Source: an uncultured Lachnospiraceae bacterium (GTDB taxonomy: Bacteria > Bacillota_A > Clostridia > Lachnospirales > Lachnospiraceae). Taken from it: a DNA stretch of 46,436 nt. The stretch covers positions 1-46,436 of the forward strand of contig CADCIU010000015.1 in NCBI GenBank assembly GCA_902801585.1, given 5' to 3'. A model generated the notes under the pieces. It ran no database searches, was not told the origin of the DNA, and saw nothing but the letters and a program-made list of their open reading frames with translations. Each line of letters starts with the position of its first letter. Positions within the stretch are counted from its first letter, which is position 1. Positions 8,435-16,144 of this stretch are shown here, piece after piece. The translations under genes were made by a program, and so were the position numbers.

Positions 8435-8896
8435 CTAGAAAAAGATTCCCGTAGGCAGCGATACGGTGAATACATATTTGAACAGGAAGTAGATTCCTAC
8501 AGTTGCTGCCGCAATGACAATGTAGATGAACGGTTTTCTCTCACCGCAGTATGCCAGCACGATGAAGAACGTGATAATGGAGGCCGGAATAAATCCTATT
8601 ACCAGAATGAGCCCCACATAGACGCAGAGCAGCGCGATCAGAAAGATCGCCGGCTTCTCTTTCTCCCAGTCGAAAACCACGATTTTTTCCTTTTTGAAGA
8701 CTACGCTCTCAACGATGAGCACGACGGAAAAAATAAGCATGATTACAAGGCAGATCCCGGGAATGATTCTGGGGCTGGGGGCACCGGAATCGTAGGCGGG
8801 AACTCTGACCTGACTCGGCATAAGAATAAGGAGAATCAGGCTGAGGCATCCCATAATAATTCCGGACCATAAATTAGTTTTGATATTGAATTTCAT
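8435..8896 (-). CDS. tctB: Tripartite tricarboxylate transporter small permease (TctB)
   Basis: This 153-aa protein has four predicted membrane helices, the size and layout of TctB. The start is followed by a helix (LWSGIIMGCLSLILLILM), a loop with PSPRIIPG that is typical of the family, and three more helices. It sits 15 nt upstream of tctA and after tctC, the standard order C-B-A. It should be the small membrane partner of the permease. Sequence conservation in TctB is low, so the call rests partly on neighbours. Confidence 0.85.
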   Translation of the reverse strand: MKFNIKTNLWSGIIMGCLSLILLILMPSQVRVPAYDSGAPSPRIIPGICLVIMLIFSVVLIVESVVFKKEKIVVFDWEKEKPAIFLIALLCVYVGLILVIGFIPASIITFFIVLAYCGERKPFIYIVIAAATVGIYFLFKYVFTVSLPTGIFF

Positions 8897-8920
8897 GTTT
8901 GATCATCCTTCTTCTAAAGA

Positions 8921-8946
8921 ATGGGCGGAGGTGATTCTCCGCCCAT
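8921..8946 (-). promoter_or_regulatory. Intercistronic hairpin between tctC and tctB
   Basis: ATGGGCGGAG and CTCCGCCCAT form a perfect 10-bp stem around a 6-nt loop. On the transcript it follows the tctC stop and is trailed by only TTCTTT. It may act as a partial terminator or mRNA stabiliser that raises binding-protein output over the permease. That role is inference from similar transporter operons. Confidence 0.6.
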
Positions 8947-8972
8947 ACATTTTACCTGAAGCTATATGAGCA

Positions 8973-10052
8973 TCACTGCTTAAGGTTCTCGTATGCCGCA
9001 AGAGCCTTTTCACATGCAGAGTCGATGAAGTCCTGTGCATCCTTGCCATAAAGCTGGAAGTTGTTAAGCAGAACGGAATCGATCCATCCGTAGTAGTCCT
9101 CAGACTCCCATACTTTCTTCATGATGTCTTCCATATCCTTCTGGAATTTCTCATCGCAGCCTGTGTGTACAGCCAGTGTGCCGCCTGCGGGAAGGATGCA
9201 GCCGGAGAAATCGATGGATGCGTCGAGCTCAGGAGCCTTCGCGTCGCCTGCTACAGTAGGTACTGTGATGTCGCCTGCAGGAGTCTTGAATCCTTCGAAA
9301 GGCTTGTCAGAGAAAGCAAGGATCGGAATCAGTGTTCCTGCCTCGACCTCGTCCTGTGCAGCCTGTGTCGTGCCTACGAATACATCTACTTCGCCGTTTA
9401 CAAGGCCCTGCTTCTGCTCAGCGCCTCCGTCATAACCGGAAACGACCATAACCTTGCCGCCTTCAAGGGCGATCAGGGAACCCAGCTCCAGATGGCAGTC
9501 GGAAAGCGGGTTGCCGCCGGACATCTTGATGCCTTCTGTCTTGGCCTTCTCAAGGATGGAGGCAAGTGTCTGATCCGGAGTTGTGTAGAGGATCCATGTT
9601 CTGTCGTCGACGGTTCCCACGGGTGTCATAGCTGTTCTGTCGAAGTCGACTTCCTCTGTCTGATACTTCTTGCCAAGGTCATGTCTGTAGCAGAGACCGT
9701 AGCCGAATACCAGAAGATCTTTGGCAGTGGGATCTTCTTCTGCGAAGAAGGTCGCTGCTGCGAAGCCGTCGCCGCCTGTCATGTTCTCAACGACGAAGTT
9801 GTAGTCGCTCTGCAGTGTGTTCGCTGTCTTTGCATATGTACGGGCTACCAGGTCTGCCGTTCCGCCTGCGCCGTAACCGCAGATGATCTTAACAGTCTCG
9901 CCGCCGTTCGCCGGTGCTTCTTCCTCTGTTGTCTCTTCTGCGTTTCCTTCTGCTTCCGCTGTCTGCGTGCCGGATGAAGAACCTCCGCATCCGACCAGCA
10001 TTGCTGCTGAAAGCACTGCTGCCATCACAACACTAAGTATTCTCTTTTTCAT
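8973..10052 (-). CDS. tctC: TctC/Bug-family substrate-binding lipoprotein
   Basis: The product has 359 aa with a lipoprotein signal: KKR, a hydrophobic core, and lipobox LVGC (Cys22). An acidic, low-complexity linker follows (residues 23-50, rich in Glu, Ala and Thr), then the periplasmic-binding fold typical of TctC (ETVKIICGYGAGGTADLVAR). It would capture the substrate outside the membrane and pass it to TctAB. AGGAGG lies upstream of the start. Bug/TctC proteins mostly bind carboxylates; the setting here suggests a sulfonate, which would be unusual and is unproven. Confidence 0.88.
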   Translation of the reverse strand: MKKRILSVVMAAVLSAAMLVGCGGSSSGTQTAEAEGNAEETTEEEAPANGGETVKIICGYGAGGTADLVARTYAKTANTLQSDYNFVVENMTGGDGFAAATFFAEEDPTAKDLLVFGYGLCYRHDLGKKYQTEEVDFDRTAMTPVGTVDDRTWILYTTPDQTLASILEKAKTEGIKMSGGNPLSDCHLELGSLIALEGGKVMVVSGYDGGAEQKQGLVNGEVDVFVGTTQAAQDEVEAGTLIPILAFSDKPFEGFKTPAGDITVPTVAGDAKAPELDASIDFSGCILPAGGTLAVHTGCDEKFQKDMEDIMKKVWESEDYYGWIDSVLLNNFQLYGKDAQDFIDSACEKALAAYENLKQ

Positions 10053-10124
10053 AATGCCCTCCTTTTTTGTTGGTCTTGTATCTTCAAATCAGACGCTTTT
10101 CCAAATCCTGCGCCTGTATTTGTC

Positions 10125-12137
10125 TCACTGTTTTCTCGCATATTCTCTGCGGATCTCCTCAAAGAGCCCGCTGTATTTCGAATCCTTTTTATAGAATACC
10201 GGGGTATCTCCGATCTCTGCTTCGACCTCGCACAGGCCTTTCCCGTACTCTTTGCCGCTCCAGAGATGGATAAAACCGTCTGCCGGCAGATAGACCTCTC
10301 TGGTGTTCACGCCTCCTGTATAGACAGGCGCCACCAGCACATCCGGTCCCAGCAAATACTCGAACTGCTCCGTGAAGCACCTCTCCTCATCCTGATAGTG
10401 CATGAAGAGCGGTCTCTGTACCGGCGTTCCTTTTTCGGAATTCTCCTTCACCAATTCTTTGAGGAGCGGGGAGAGCATAGTGTAAATACAGGTCAGCCTT
10501 GCCAGCTGTTTCATGCAGTCCTCGTCGTCGTAGTACTGGAAGTTGGTCTCCGGACGATTGCCCTCATGCGTTCTCATGACTGGTGTGAAGGCAGCCATCT
10601 CCGCCCAGCGGAGGAAGACTTCCTTTGTCCGCAGATTGTCATACAGAGAGGTATAGCCTCCGATATCGCTGTGCGTAATGCCGACGCCGCTCATGCCGGC
10701 GCTCAGTGCCGCGCATATTACGGTGCAGAGCCCGTCATGTCTTGTGAAGTCGACCGACTGGTCGCCCGCCCACAGCAGTGTGCAGTATTTCTGCGATCCG
10801 ATCCCGCCTGCTCTCATGAAGTAGACGACCTGGCCGAGCTTGCCGCTCTCTTTGACCGCGTCATAATTGCACTTTGCCCACAGAGCCGGCCAGTGATTGT
10901 GCTCGATCATCGCAGGTTTTCCGCTGTCCAGGACGATATCGTCCGTGGGCAGGTACTCGCCGAAATCTGCCATCCAGCCGTCAATTCCGATGTCGATGGA
11001 GTATTTTTTGATGACCTCATCCTTGAACCACTGATAGGCTTCCGGCTTTGTCAGGTCGATCACGCCGCAGTCAAATTCGCCGAAATCCACCAGATAGACC
11101 GATCCGTCGCTCTTTTTGGCGAAGACATCCTTCTCGAGTCCTTCCTTAAACAGTGCTCCGTCGTTCACAAGGTAGGGGTTGATATATCCGAGATACTTGA
11201 TCCCTCTCTTGTGGAGCTCCTCGATCTTTTCAGGGAGATCGGGATACATTTCCTCGTGGAAATGCCAGTCCCACTGGAGTCTTTTGCCGAAGCTCGTCAC
11301 TCTCTTGCCGCACCAGTCCTGGCACCACAGTCCGGATACCTTGATCCCGCTCTCTATGGATCTGTTCAAAATATCGAAAGACCGCTCGTTTCCGCCCTGC
11401 GCGCCGACGATCAGACCGTTATAGATCCAGTCGGGCAGCTCCTCCTGACGTCCAAGAAAGGCTGTCTCTTTTTCCAAAAGACTTACAAAATCATCTGCCG
11501 CTTCTACTCGGATGTACTCCGGGACCTCCCAGAGTTGAAGCTCATGGAACTCATCATTTCTGAAGTCGAAGTCCGCATAGGCCGTGCTCTGCACGTGCAA
11601 GTAGTACTTCTTGCTGGATACAAAGGTCGTCTGCGGGAAGTTGGTGTTGTAGTAATCACCGCCGCTCATTCCGTCCACATCTCCCTTCCAGGTGATGTAG
11701 GTGGTCTTATCTCTGCCGACGCCGGGCTCTCCTGTCCACAGCGGGAAATGCCTGCCTCTCATGTCAAAATAGGACATCTGCTCTCCGCATCCGTATACAT
11801 GCTCGCCTTTGTCTGCACTCACACGGATCCAGAACCGGTTGATCTTTTCATTCTTTTTCTCAAAGCGAATGGTGAAAAGGTCTCCGTCTGCACATGCGAC
11901 TGCTTCCAGATCGTCTCCGAACACAAGCCGTGTGCCCTCTGCGGTCTCAGTGACAGCGGTGATCGCCAGGGGTCTTCTCTCGATGACATAGTCGTCGATC
12001 TTGAAGTTGCCTCTGTACATCAGGACATTTTCCTCTCCCTGACCGATATAGATCATGGGATGGTCACTGCTGCTCTCCAAAATGGTCTCGTTTCCGTTCT
12101 TAAGTCTGAAATCAAGTCCCGATACATTAATTACCAT
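10125..12137 (-). CDS. GH31 sulfoquinovosidase (YihQ-like)
   Basis: This 670-aa GH31 enzyme should release sulfoquinovose from sulfolipid headgroups such as sulfoquinovosyl glycerol. It carries the residues that define sulfoquinovosidases as known from E. coli YihQ: Gln273, Arg286 and Trp289 lie in LWCQDW..TSFGKRLQWDW with the spacing of YihQ Gln288, Arg301 and Trp304 (13 and 3 residues). Tyr495 in DIGGYT matches Tyr508. The nucleophile is Asp391 in GWMADFGEYLP and the acid/base Asp459 in AGDQ. It has no signal peptide, so it acts inside the cell. The nearly constant numbering offset to YihQ (13 to 15) makes this the firmest functional anchor in the locus. The opposite strand also carries a long open frame, which I regard as a shadow. 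Confidence 0.92.
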   Translation of the reverse strand: MVINVSGLDFRLKNGNETILESSSDHPMIYIGQGEENVLMYRGNFKIDDYVIERRPLAITAVTETAEGTRLVFGDDLEAVACADGDLFTIRFEKKNEKINRFWIRVSADKGEHVYGCGEQMSYFDMRGRHFPLWTGEPGVGRDKTTYITWKGDVDGMSGGDYYNTNFPQTTFVSSKKYYLHVQSTAYADFDFRNDEFHELQLWEVPEYIRVEAADDFVSLLEKETAFLGRQEELPDWIYNGLIVGAQGGNERSFDILNRSIESGIKVSGLWCQDWCGKRVTSFGKRLQWDWHFHEEMYPDLPEKIEELHKRGIKYLGYINPYLVNDGALFKEGLEKDVFAKKSDGSVYLVDFGEFDCGVIDLTKPEAYQWFKDEVIKKYSIDIGIDGWMADFGEYLPTDDIVLDSGKPAMIEHNHWPALWAKCNYDAVKESGKLGQVVYFMRAGGIGSQKYCTLLWAGDQSVDFTRHDGLCTVICAALSAGMSGVGITHSDIGGYTSLYDNLRTKEVFLRWAEMAAFTPVMRTHEGNRPETNFQYYDDEDCMKQLARLTCIYTMLSPLLKELVKENSEKGTPVQRPLFMHYQDEERCFTEQFEYLLGPDVLVAPVYTGGVNTREVYLPADGFIHLWSGKEYGKGLCEVEAEIGDTPVFYKKDSKYSGLFEEIRREYARKQ

Positions 12138-12167
12138 TTTTTTCTCCCAACACGTTCCACTTCTGTC

Positions 12168-12836
12168 TCAATAATGGAGTTCCTTATTCTCCCCGATCAG
12201 GCCGGGGAATGCTCCCTGCTTCATGAGGGGTTCTCTCTCCGGATGGGAGATCACCCACTTGTTCCTCTGGAGCAGGAGCCTCTCCTCGCCGCTCTCTTTT
12301 GCAGGTTTGTGATCAAGAGGCGTATTCGTTCCTCTGGGCAGGATCACGATACCCTTAAAGCCCTCGTCACATACTCTGAGAGGAGAGAGGTGAAGCGTCG
12401 TCTGGTACATTTCGATCGCGGTTCCCTCAGGCACGAAGAACACTCTTGCGTCTTCGACCTTATAGGTGTTGTCAGCTGCAATCTCCCATGTATGGCCGAG
12501 TACCAGCATGAAATCGGTAACTGCCACATTGATCTCGCTTCCCTTGTGGTACTCAAAACCGTTGTAGGTCGTATTTCTGCCGTTGCAGTACCCGACCTCG
12601 ATCTCCATGTCGCCGTACAAGCACTGCTTCACTTCTTCAGCGACAGGAAGTGCTTCCATCTCCGGTACCGATGCCACATAAATATTTCCGTTCTCCGGGA
12701 TCTCCGTGCTGCCCTTCATATATCCGATCATTCCGGAAAAGTCATATCCTTCCACGACTCTTCCGTAAGTCTTGAAGGCATCGTCGAATACGGATGTGAT
12801 CTTCACGTCATTTACTTCGTTTAACCTGTCCAGCAT
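12168..12836 (-). CDS. DUF4867-like cupin-type protein of the sulfoquinovose locus
   Basis: The protein has 222 aa from the ATG at 12836, which has AAAGG upstream. An in-frame start at 12929 would overlap the preceding gene by 62 bp and add a low-quality N-terminus. Recognisable segments are YNGFEYHKGSEINVAVTD, LVLGHTWEI and a Pro/Gly-rich end; the many short beta-type segments resemble a cupin fold, and the sequence resembles what is called DUF4867. Its place between the dehydrogenase and the sulfoquinovosidase points to a role in sulfosugar use, for example an isomerase, epimerase or mutarotase. No catalytic function is assigned here. His residues in EYHKG and LGH could bind metal. Confidence 0.65.
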   Translation of the reverse strand: MLDRLNEVNDVKITSVFDDAFKTYGRVVEGYDFSGMIGYMKGSTEIPENGNIYVASVPEMEALPVAEEVKQCLYGDMEIEVGYCNGRNTTYNGFEYHKGSEINVAVTDFMLVLGHTWEIAADNTYKVEDARVFFVPEGTAIEMYQTTLHLSPLRVCDEGFKGIVILPRGTNTPLDHKPAKESGEERLLLQRNKWVISHPEREPLMKQGAFPGLIGENKELHY

Positions 12837-12850
12837 TTTGCCTTTCAATC

Positions 12851-12878
12851 CTATCACCTGTCTCCTATCACCTGTCTC
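12851..12878. repeat. 14-bp perfect tandem duplication at a gene junction
   Basis: CTATCACCTGTCTC occurs twice in a row across the stop codon of the dehydrogenase gene. It lengthens the junction by 14 bp without changing either reading frame, so it is probably a slippage product. Confidence 0.9.
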
Positions 12879-13725
12879 TGACGACCTTGATCGTCGCTCT
12901 GAAATCTTCTTTCGCCATGCCTCTGTCAAGCGCGGTCTGATACACGTTCAGCGCGTTCTCTTCGCCGGGCATCTTGACGCCGCACTCTTTGGCCAGGTTG
13001 ACACAGATGTTGACGTCCTTCGCCATGTTCTCAATGGAGAATGCAGTCGTGTAATCCTCAGCCTCAAGCTTCGCAGCCTGTCCGTCCAGGTACCAGTTGG
13101 AAGCGCCGCCGTATGAAACTGCCTCAGCAAATGCGGGAATCGTGATTCCGTTTGCCTTTGCAAGTGTGATCGTCTCGTTGACGCCGTTTTGGATCTGGGA
13201 TACCAGTGCGTTGTGGCAAATCTTCATGACGAGGCCCTTGCCGTTGCCGCCCATTCTGATGACGTTGCAGCCCATGTACTTGAGGATCGGGAGCATGTCC
13301 TCATAGGTCTTCTCATCGCCGCCCACGTAGATGCCGAGCGTTCCCTCGATCGCTGCGGGTTTGGACTTAACTACCGGCGCGTCGATGAAACGGGCTCCGG
13401 TCTTCTTCACCATCTCGGAGATCTCAACGGAAACGCTGGGATCAATGGTGCTCATGTCGATGCAGGTCTTGGAAGAATCCAGGGCTTCCAGGATCGATGT
13501 GTAAACCGCTCTGGAGTGCTCACTCTTGGGTACCATGGATACGATCACGTCTGACTTCTTGGCAAGCTCCAGGGAATTCTCGCAGGGAACTGCGCCCTTG
13601 GAGGCCAGAAGGTCGACCTTCTCTTTTACGAAATCGAAGCAGTAAACTGTATCATCGTGTTTCTTTACAATATTTTCACACATGGACTCGCCCATAATGC
13701 CAAGTCCGATAAAACCGATTTTCAT
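12868..13725 (-). CDS. Beta-hydroxyacid dehydrogenase, probable 3-sulfolactaldehyde reductase
   Basis: The 285-aa protein is a member of the 3-hydroxyisobutyrate dehydrogenase family. It has an N-terminal NAD(P) motif GFIGLGIMG (residues 4-12), the substrate-loop motif at 116-129 and the catalytic Lys168 in GLVMKICHN. In most family members the loop reads DAPVSGG; here it is DAPVVKSKPAAIEG, with Lys120, Ser121 and Lys122 where E. coli YihU has the Arg/Ser stretch that holds the sulfonate. It lies between the transaldolase and the DUF4867-like gene. It most likely reduces 3-sulfolactaldehyde to 2,3-dihydroxypropane-1-sulfonate, regenerating NAD+ during fermentation. The direction and product are inferred. 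Confidence 0.82.
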   Translation of the reverse strand: MKIGFIGLGIMGESMCENIVKKHDDTVYCFDFVKEKVDLLASKGAVPCENSLELAKKSDVIVSMVPKSEHSRAVYTSILEALDSSKTCIDMSTIDPSVSVEISEMVKKTGARFIDAPVVKSKPAAIEGTLGIYVGGDEKTYEDMLPILKYMGCNVIRMGGNGKGLVMKICHNALVSQIQNGVNETITLAKANGITIPAFAEAVSYGGASNWYLDGQAAKLEAEDYTTAFSIENMAKDVNICVNLAKECGVKMPGEENALNVYQTALDRGMAKEDFRATIKVVRDR

Positions 13726-13755
13726 TGATCTCTTCCTCCGTCTGCACGATCTGTA

Positions 13756-14442
13756 TTACTCAGTTACGGTGTTGTCCCATGCTTCACAGAATGTCTTCAG
13801 TCCCTGATTTGTATATGCGTGCTTCATGCAATCCTGGAAAACCGCGAGGCCGCATGTCACGATGTCAGCGCCTGCTACTGCGCAGTCAGCGATCTGCTTG
13901 GGTGTTCTGAGTGCTGCACAGATGATCTGTGTTTTGCCATAGTAGCCGTAGTTCTTGTAGATCTGAACGATGTTCTTGATATACTCCTTGCAGTCCTCAC
14001 CGTTGGCCTCTTTCCAGCCGATGAAAGGAGAGATGAACAGGGAGCCGTTCTTGGCGGGAAGGATCGCCTGAGAGGGGGAGAAGATCAGAGTGACGTTGGT
14101 TCTGATGCCTTCCTTCTCAAGTCTTCTGGCAGCTGTGATGCCGGCCTCGATCGCAGGGATCTTGATCACGAAGTTGGGGCTGAGCTTGGAAACTTTTCTT
14201 GCCATCTCGACCATATCGTCTGCATTGTCGAAGTGAGGATTGATCTCTACAGATACCGGGAACTTGTCTACGCCCTCGAGGCCCTCTTCCTTGATCCAGT
14301 TTGCGATGTCTGTGATCGCAGTCATGAAGGGCTTGCCGCTCAGCATGATGTGTCTGGGGTTGGTGGTTACACCATCAATTCCGAAAGTATTGTAAGCGAG
14401 TTTGATCTCGTCGAGTTTCGCGCTGTCCAAAAAGAATTTCAT
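13756..14442 (-). CDS. Small transaldolase, probable 6-deoxy-6-sulfofructose transaldolase
   Basis: This 228-aa class I aldolase of the TalC/FSA size group has the Schiff-base Lys94 in FVIKIPA. Its VTTNPRHI motif has Arg where ordinary small transaldolases have Ser (TNPS), a reasonable sulfonate contact. In the sulfo-TAL pathway (Bacillus megaterium SqvA, B. aryabhattai SftT) such enzymes move the glycerone part of sulfofructose onto glyceraldehyde 3-phosphate. They make fructose 6-phosphate and release sulfolactaldehyde. GGAGG precedes the ATG, and the gene opens the catabolic transcript behind a strong promoter and palindromic operator. A plain pentose-phosphate transaldolase is less likely, given the neighbours. 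Confidence 0.85.
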   Translation of the reverse strand: MKFFLDSAKLDEIKLAYNTFGIDGVTTNPRHIMLSGKPFMTAITDIANWIKEEGLEGVDKFPVSVEINPHFDNADDMVEMARKVSKLSPNFVIKIPAIEAGITAARRLEKEGIRTNVTLIFSPSQAILPAKNGSLFISPFIGWKEANGEDCKEYIKNIVQIYKNYGYYGKTQIICAALRTPKQIADCAVAGADIVTCGLAVFQDCMKHAYTNQGLKTFCEAWDNTVTE

Positions 14443-14458
14443 TTTGTCTACCTCCTAT

Positions 14459-14479
14459 TTGGTTAAATCTTTTAACTAA
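14459..14479 (-). promoter_or_regulatory. ROK-type operator before the transaldolase gene
   Basis: TTGGTTAAA-TCT-TTTAACTAA is a palindrome with 9-bp arms and one mismatch. It begins 4 bp downstream of the -10 box on the transcript side and covers the expected start point, so a bound repressor would block initiation. It matches the sites at 16063 and 17360. Confidence 0.75.
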
Positions 14480-14483
14480 TTGC

Positions 14484-14512
14484 ATTATTGTCTAATTTCC
14501 CTTGTTTGTCAA
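14484..14512 (-). promoter_or_regulatory. Strong promoter of the catabolic operon
   Basis: On the minus strand, TTGACA (14507-14512) and AATAAT (14484-14489) are separated by 17 bp. It drives the transaldolase gene and probably everything to 5381. The stretch 14513-14622 is AT-rich and shows nothing else. Confidence 0.8.
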
Positions 14513-14622
14513 TGATATTTAAGCCTTTTCTTTTCATTTCGTTATTTTGCTTAAATGCGTTAATTATTTTTATATACTTTTACCAACGCGCTCTTTCTCT
14601 GCTCTTTGCGCAGCTTATGTCG

Positions 14623-16050
14623 TCAGCTCAGCACGCCGAACCCCGGCCAGGCGATCAGCATGATATAGCCCGCTATGACAGCCACAAGCATTCTGATCAG
14701 CGTCACCAAAAAGCCGTCTTTCAGAAGCTTTTCGGGGTCAAGTCCGTATCCCACCGAGATCGCACGCACGCTCACGGGAAGAAGGGACTCGTAATTCATA
14801 CCCATCGCAGTCGTAAATATGTAGGGAATGGGGTTCAGGCCCATCTTCTGCGTGACGCCGATCACGATCGGAAGCGTGACAGCCGCCGAAACAGTGCTGT
14901 TGGTCATCTCCGAAATGATGCAGGCGAATACGACAAAGATGAGTACGGTTCCGAATCCGCCCCTGAGGTTGATCGCCGAGATCAGATTTGCGATCGTCTC
15001 ATTGGCGCCGGAGCCTGTGAGGATCTGGCCAAGCGCGAGACCGCCGGCGAACAGAAGCAGCATGCCCCACATCACTTCTTTCTGCGCTGTCTCCCATGTC
15101 AGCAGCAGATCCTTCTTCTCAGCAGAGTAAATGACAAAATTCACAAAGCCCAGCAGCAGGAACAGGTATGCCGGAACAAGGCCGGGCATGAGATTGGCGT
15201 AAAGAGGCCTTATGAAGGATCCGAGCATCGCGGCGACAAAGAGAACCAGGCTGACCTTTTCATCTTTCTTCATAGGGCCGAGTTCTGCGTAGCACTTTTC
15301 AAAGTACTCCTTTGTTCCGGACAGGGAAGTGATCTTCATGGGCTTAAGCAGCATCGTCAAGAGTACTGCTGCTGTGGCGATCACTGTGTAGGGCAGCATC
15401 CTTGTGAGCCAGTCGATATACATGAACTCTTTGCCGGTGAACTCCTCGATGAAAGAGATCGCCGTAATATTCATTGCGCCTCCCAGAGGCGTTCCCGCGC
15501 CGCCGACCTGAGATCCCCACGCGATCGCGCACAGTATAGGGGTCGCCGCTTCGCATTTCCTGATATCTTCATATCCTGCCGCCTGCAGCATAGACACAGC
15601 GATAGGAGTAAAAATAGCGACTACAACAACGTTGGGCATCATATTGGACAATACGACTGCAGCGAGCAGCCAGACGGTGATCTGTGATTTCATGGAGGGC
15701 CCGATCAGCGAGAGGGCCTTGAGTGAAATTCTCTTATCCAGGCCGATCTCAGACCAGGGCGCTGTCAGCAGGCAGGAACCGAAGATCAGAATGATGCTCC
15801 CGGATGAATACTGTGAGATCACATTTTCCATAGGCACTACATCGAACAGTGCATTGATGACCACCGGCAAAAGGGCTGTCACTGTGATGTCCACAGGTCT
15901 TGTGACCCACCAGTAGATCATCCAGGCACCGGTTCCGATTCCCTTTGCGGCAGTGAAGTCGATCACTCCCGTCTTTCCGAGTCCATATGAGATCAGCAAG
16001 AACAATGCAGGTCCCATGATCATATGAATTGCGCTTTTTTTGGTTTTCAT
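14623..16050 (-). CDS. SLC13/DASS-family anion transporter
   Basis: The protein has 475 aa and about 11 to 13 hydrophobic segments in the pattern of the divalent anion:Na+ symporter (DASS/CitT) family. It contains two symmetry-related loops near VVLSNMMPN and EMTNSTVSAAVTLP, the second preserving the SNT-like sodium-binding pattern. AGGAGG precedes the start. The gene carries its own copy of the ROK palindrome, which ties it to the sulfoquinovose regulon. It may import a sulfonated substrate or export the end product 2,3-dihydroxypropane-1-sulfonate; having both this and TctABC would allow one for each direction. The substrate is inferred only. Confidence 0.82.
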   Translation of the reverse strand: MKTKKSAIHMIMGPALFLLISYGLGKTGVIDFTAAKGIGTGAWMIYWWVTRPVDITVTALLPVVINALFDVVPMENVISQYSSGSIILIFGSCLLTAPWSEIGLDKRISLKALSLIGPSMKSQITVWLLAAVVLSNMMPNVVVVAIFTPIAVSMLQAAGYEDIRKCEAATPILCAIAWGSQVGGAGTPLGGAMNITAISFIEEFTGKEFMYIDWLTRMLPYTVIATAAVLLTMLLKPMKITSLSGTKEYFEKCYAELGPMKKDEKVSLVLFVAAMLGSFIRPLYANLMPGLVPAYLFLLLGFVNFVIYSAEKKDLLLTWETAQKEVMWGMLLLFAGGLALGQILTGSGANETIANLISAINLRGGFGTVLIFVVFACIISEMTNSTVSAAVTLPIVIGVTQKMGLNPIPYIFTTAMGMNYESLLPVSVRAISVGYGLDPEKLLKDGFLVTLIRMLVAVIAGYIMLIAWPGFGVLS

Positions 16051-16062
16051 GCTCCCTCCTAG

Positions 16063-16083
16063 TTGATTAAAAGTTTTAATTAA
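16063..16083 (-). promoter_or_regulatory. ROK-type operator before the SLC13 gene
   Basis: TTGATTAAA-AGT-TTTAATTAA is a palindrome with one mismatch and the same 9-3-9 form as the sites at 14459 and 17360. It abuts the AGGAGG of the SLC13 gene. A -10-like GATAAT lies just upstream on the transcript (16083-16088), without a good -35. Confidence 0.7.
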
Positions 16084-16094
16084 TTATCCCAAAG

Positions 16095-16118
16095 AAAAGA
16101 GCCGCTCCCGGCCCTTTT
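16095..16118 (-). terminator. Terminator after the ROK repressor gene
   Basis: On the minus strand AAAAGGGCCG-GGAG-CGGCTCTTTT forms a 10-bp stem with one G-T pair, then CTTT. It separates the repressor from the SLC13 transcript. Confidence 0.7.
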
Positions 16119-16144
16119 GCTTTACAGCCTGCTGCACTCTCTTT

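Noticed and set aside
10266..12824. An 852-codon open frame on the plus strand opposite the sulfoquinovosidase and DUF4867-like genes
   Set aside because: No ribosome-binding site or known domain. The opposite strand has an exact GH31 active site, so this is an antisense shadow produced by codon bias; similar long shadows lie opposite the SLC13, ROK, CoA-transferase and MetH genes.
13756..14442. Ordinary pentose-phosphate transaldolase
   Set aside because: The TNPR motif, the sulfoquinovosidase neighbour and the shared operator favour a sulfofructose enzyme, although an assay is needed.
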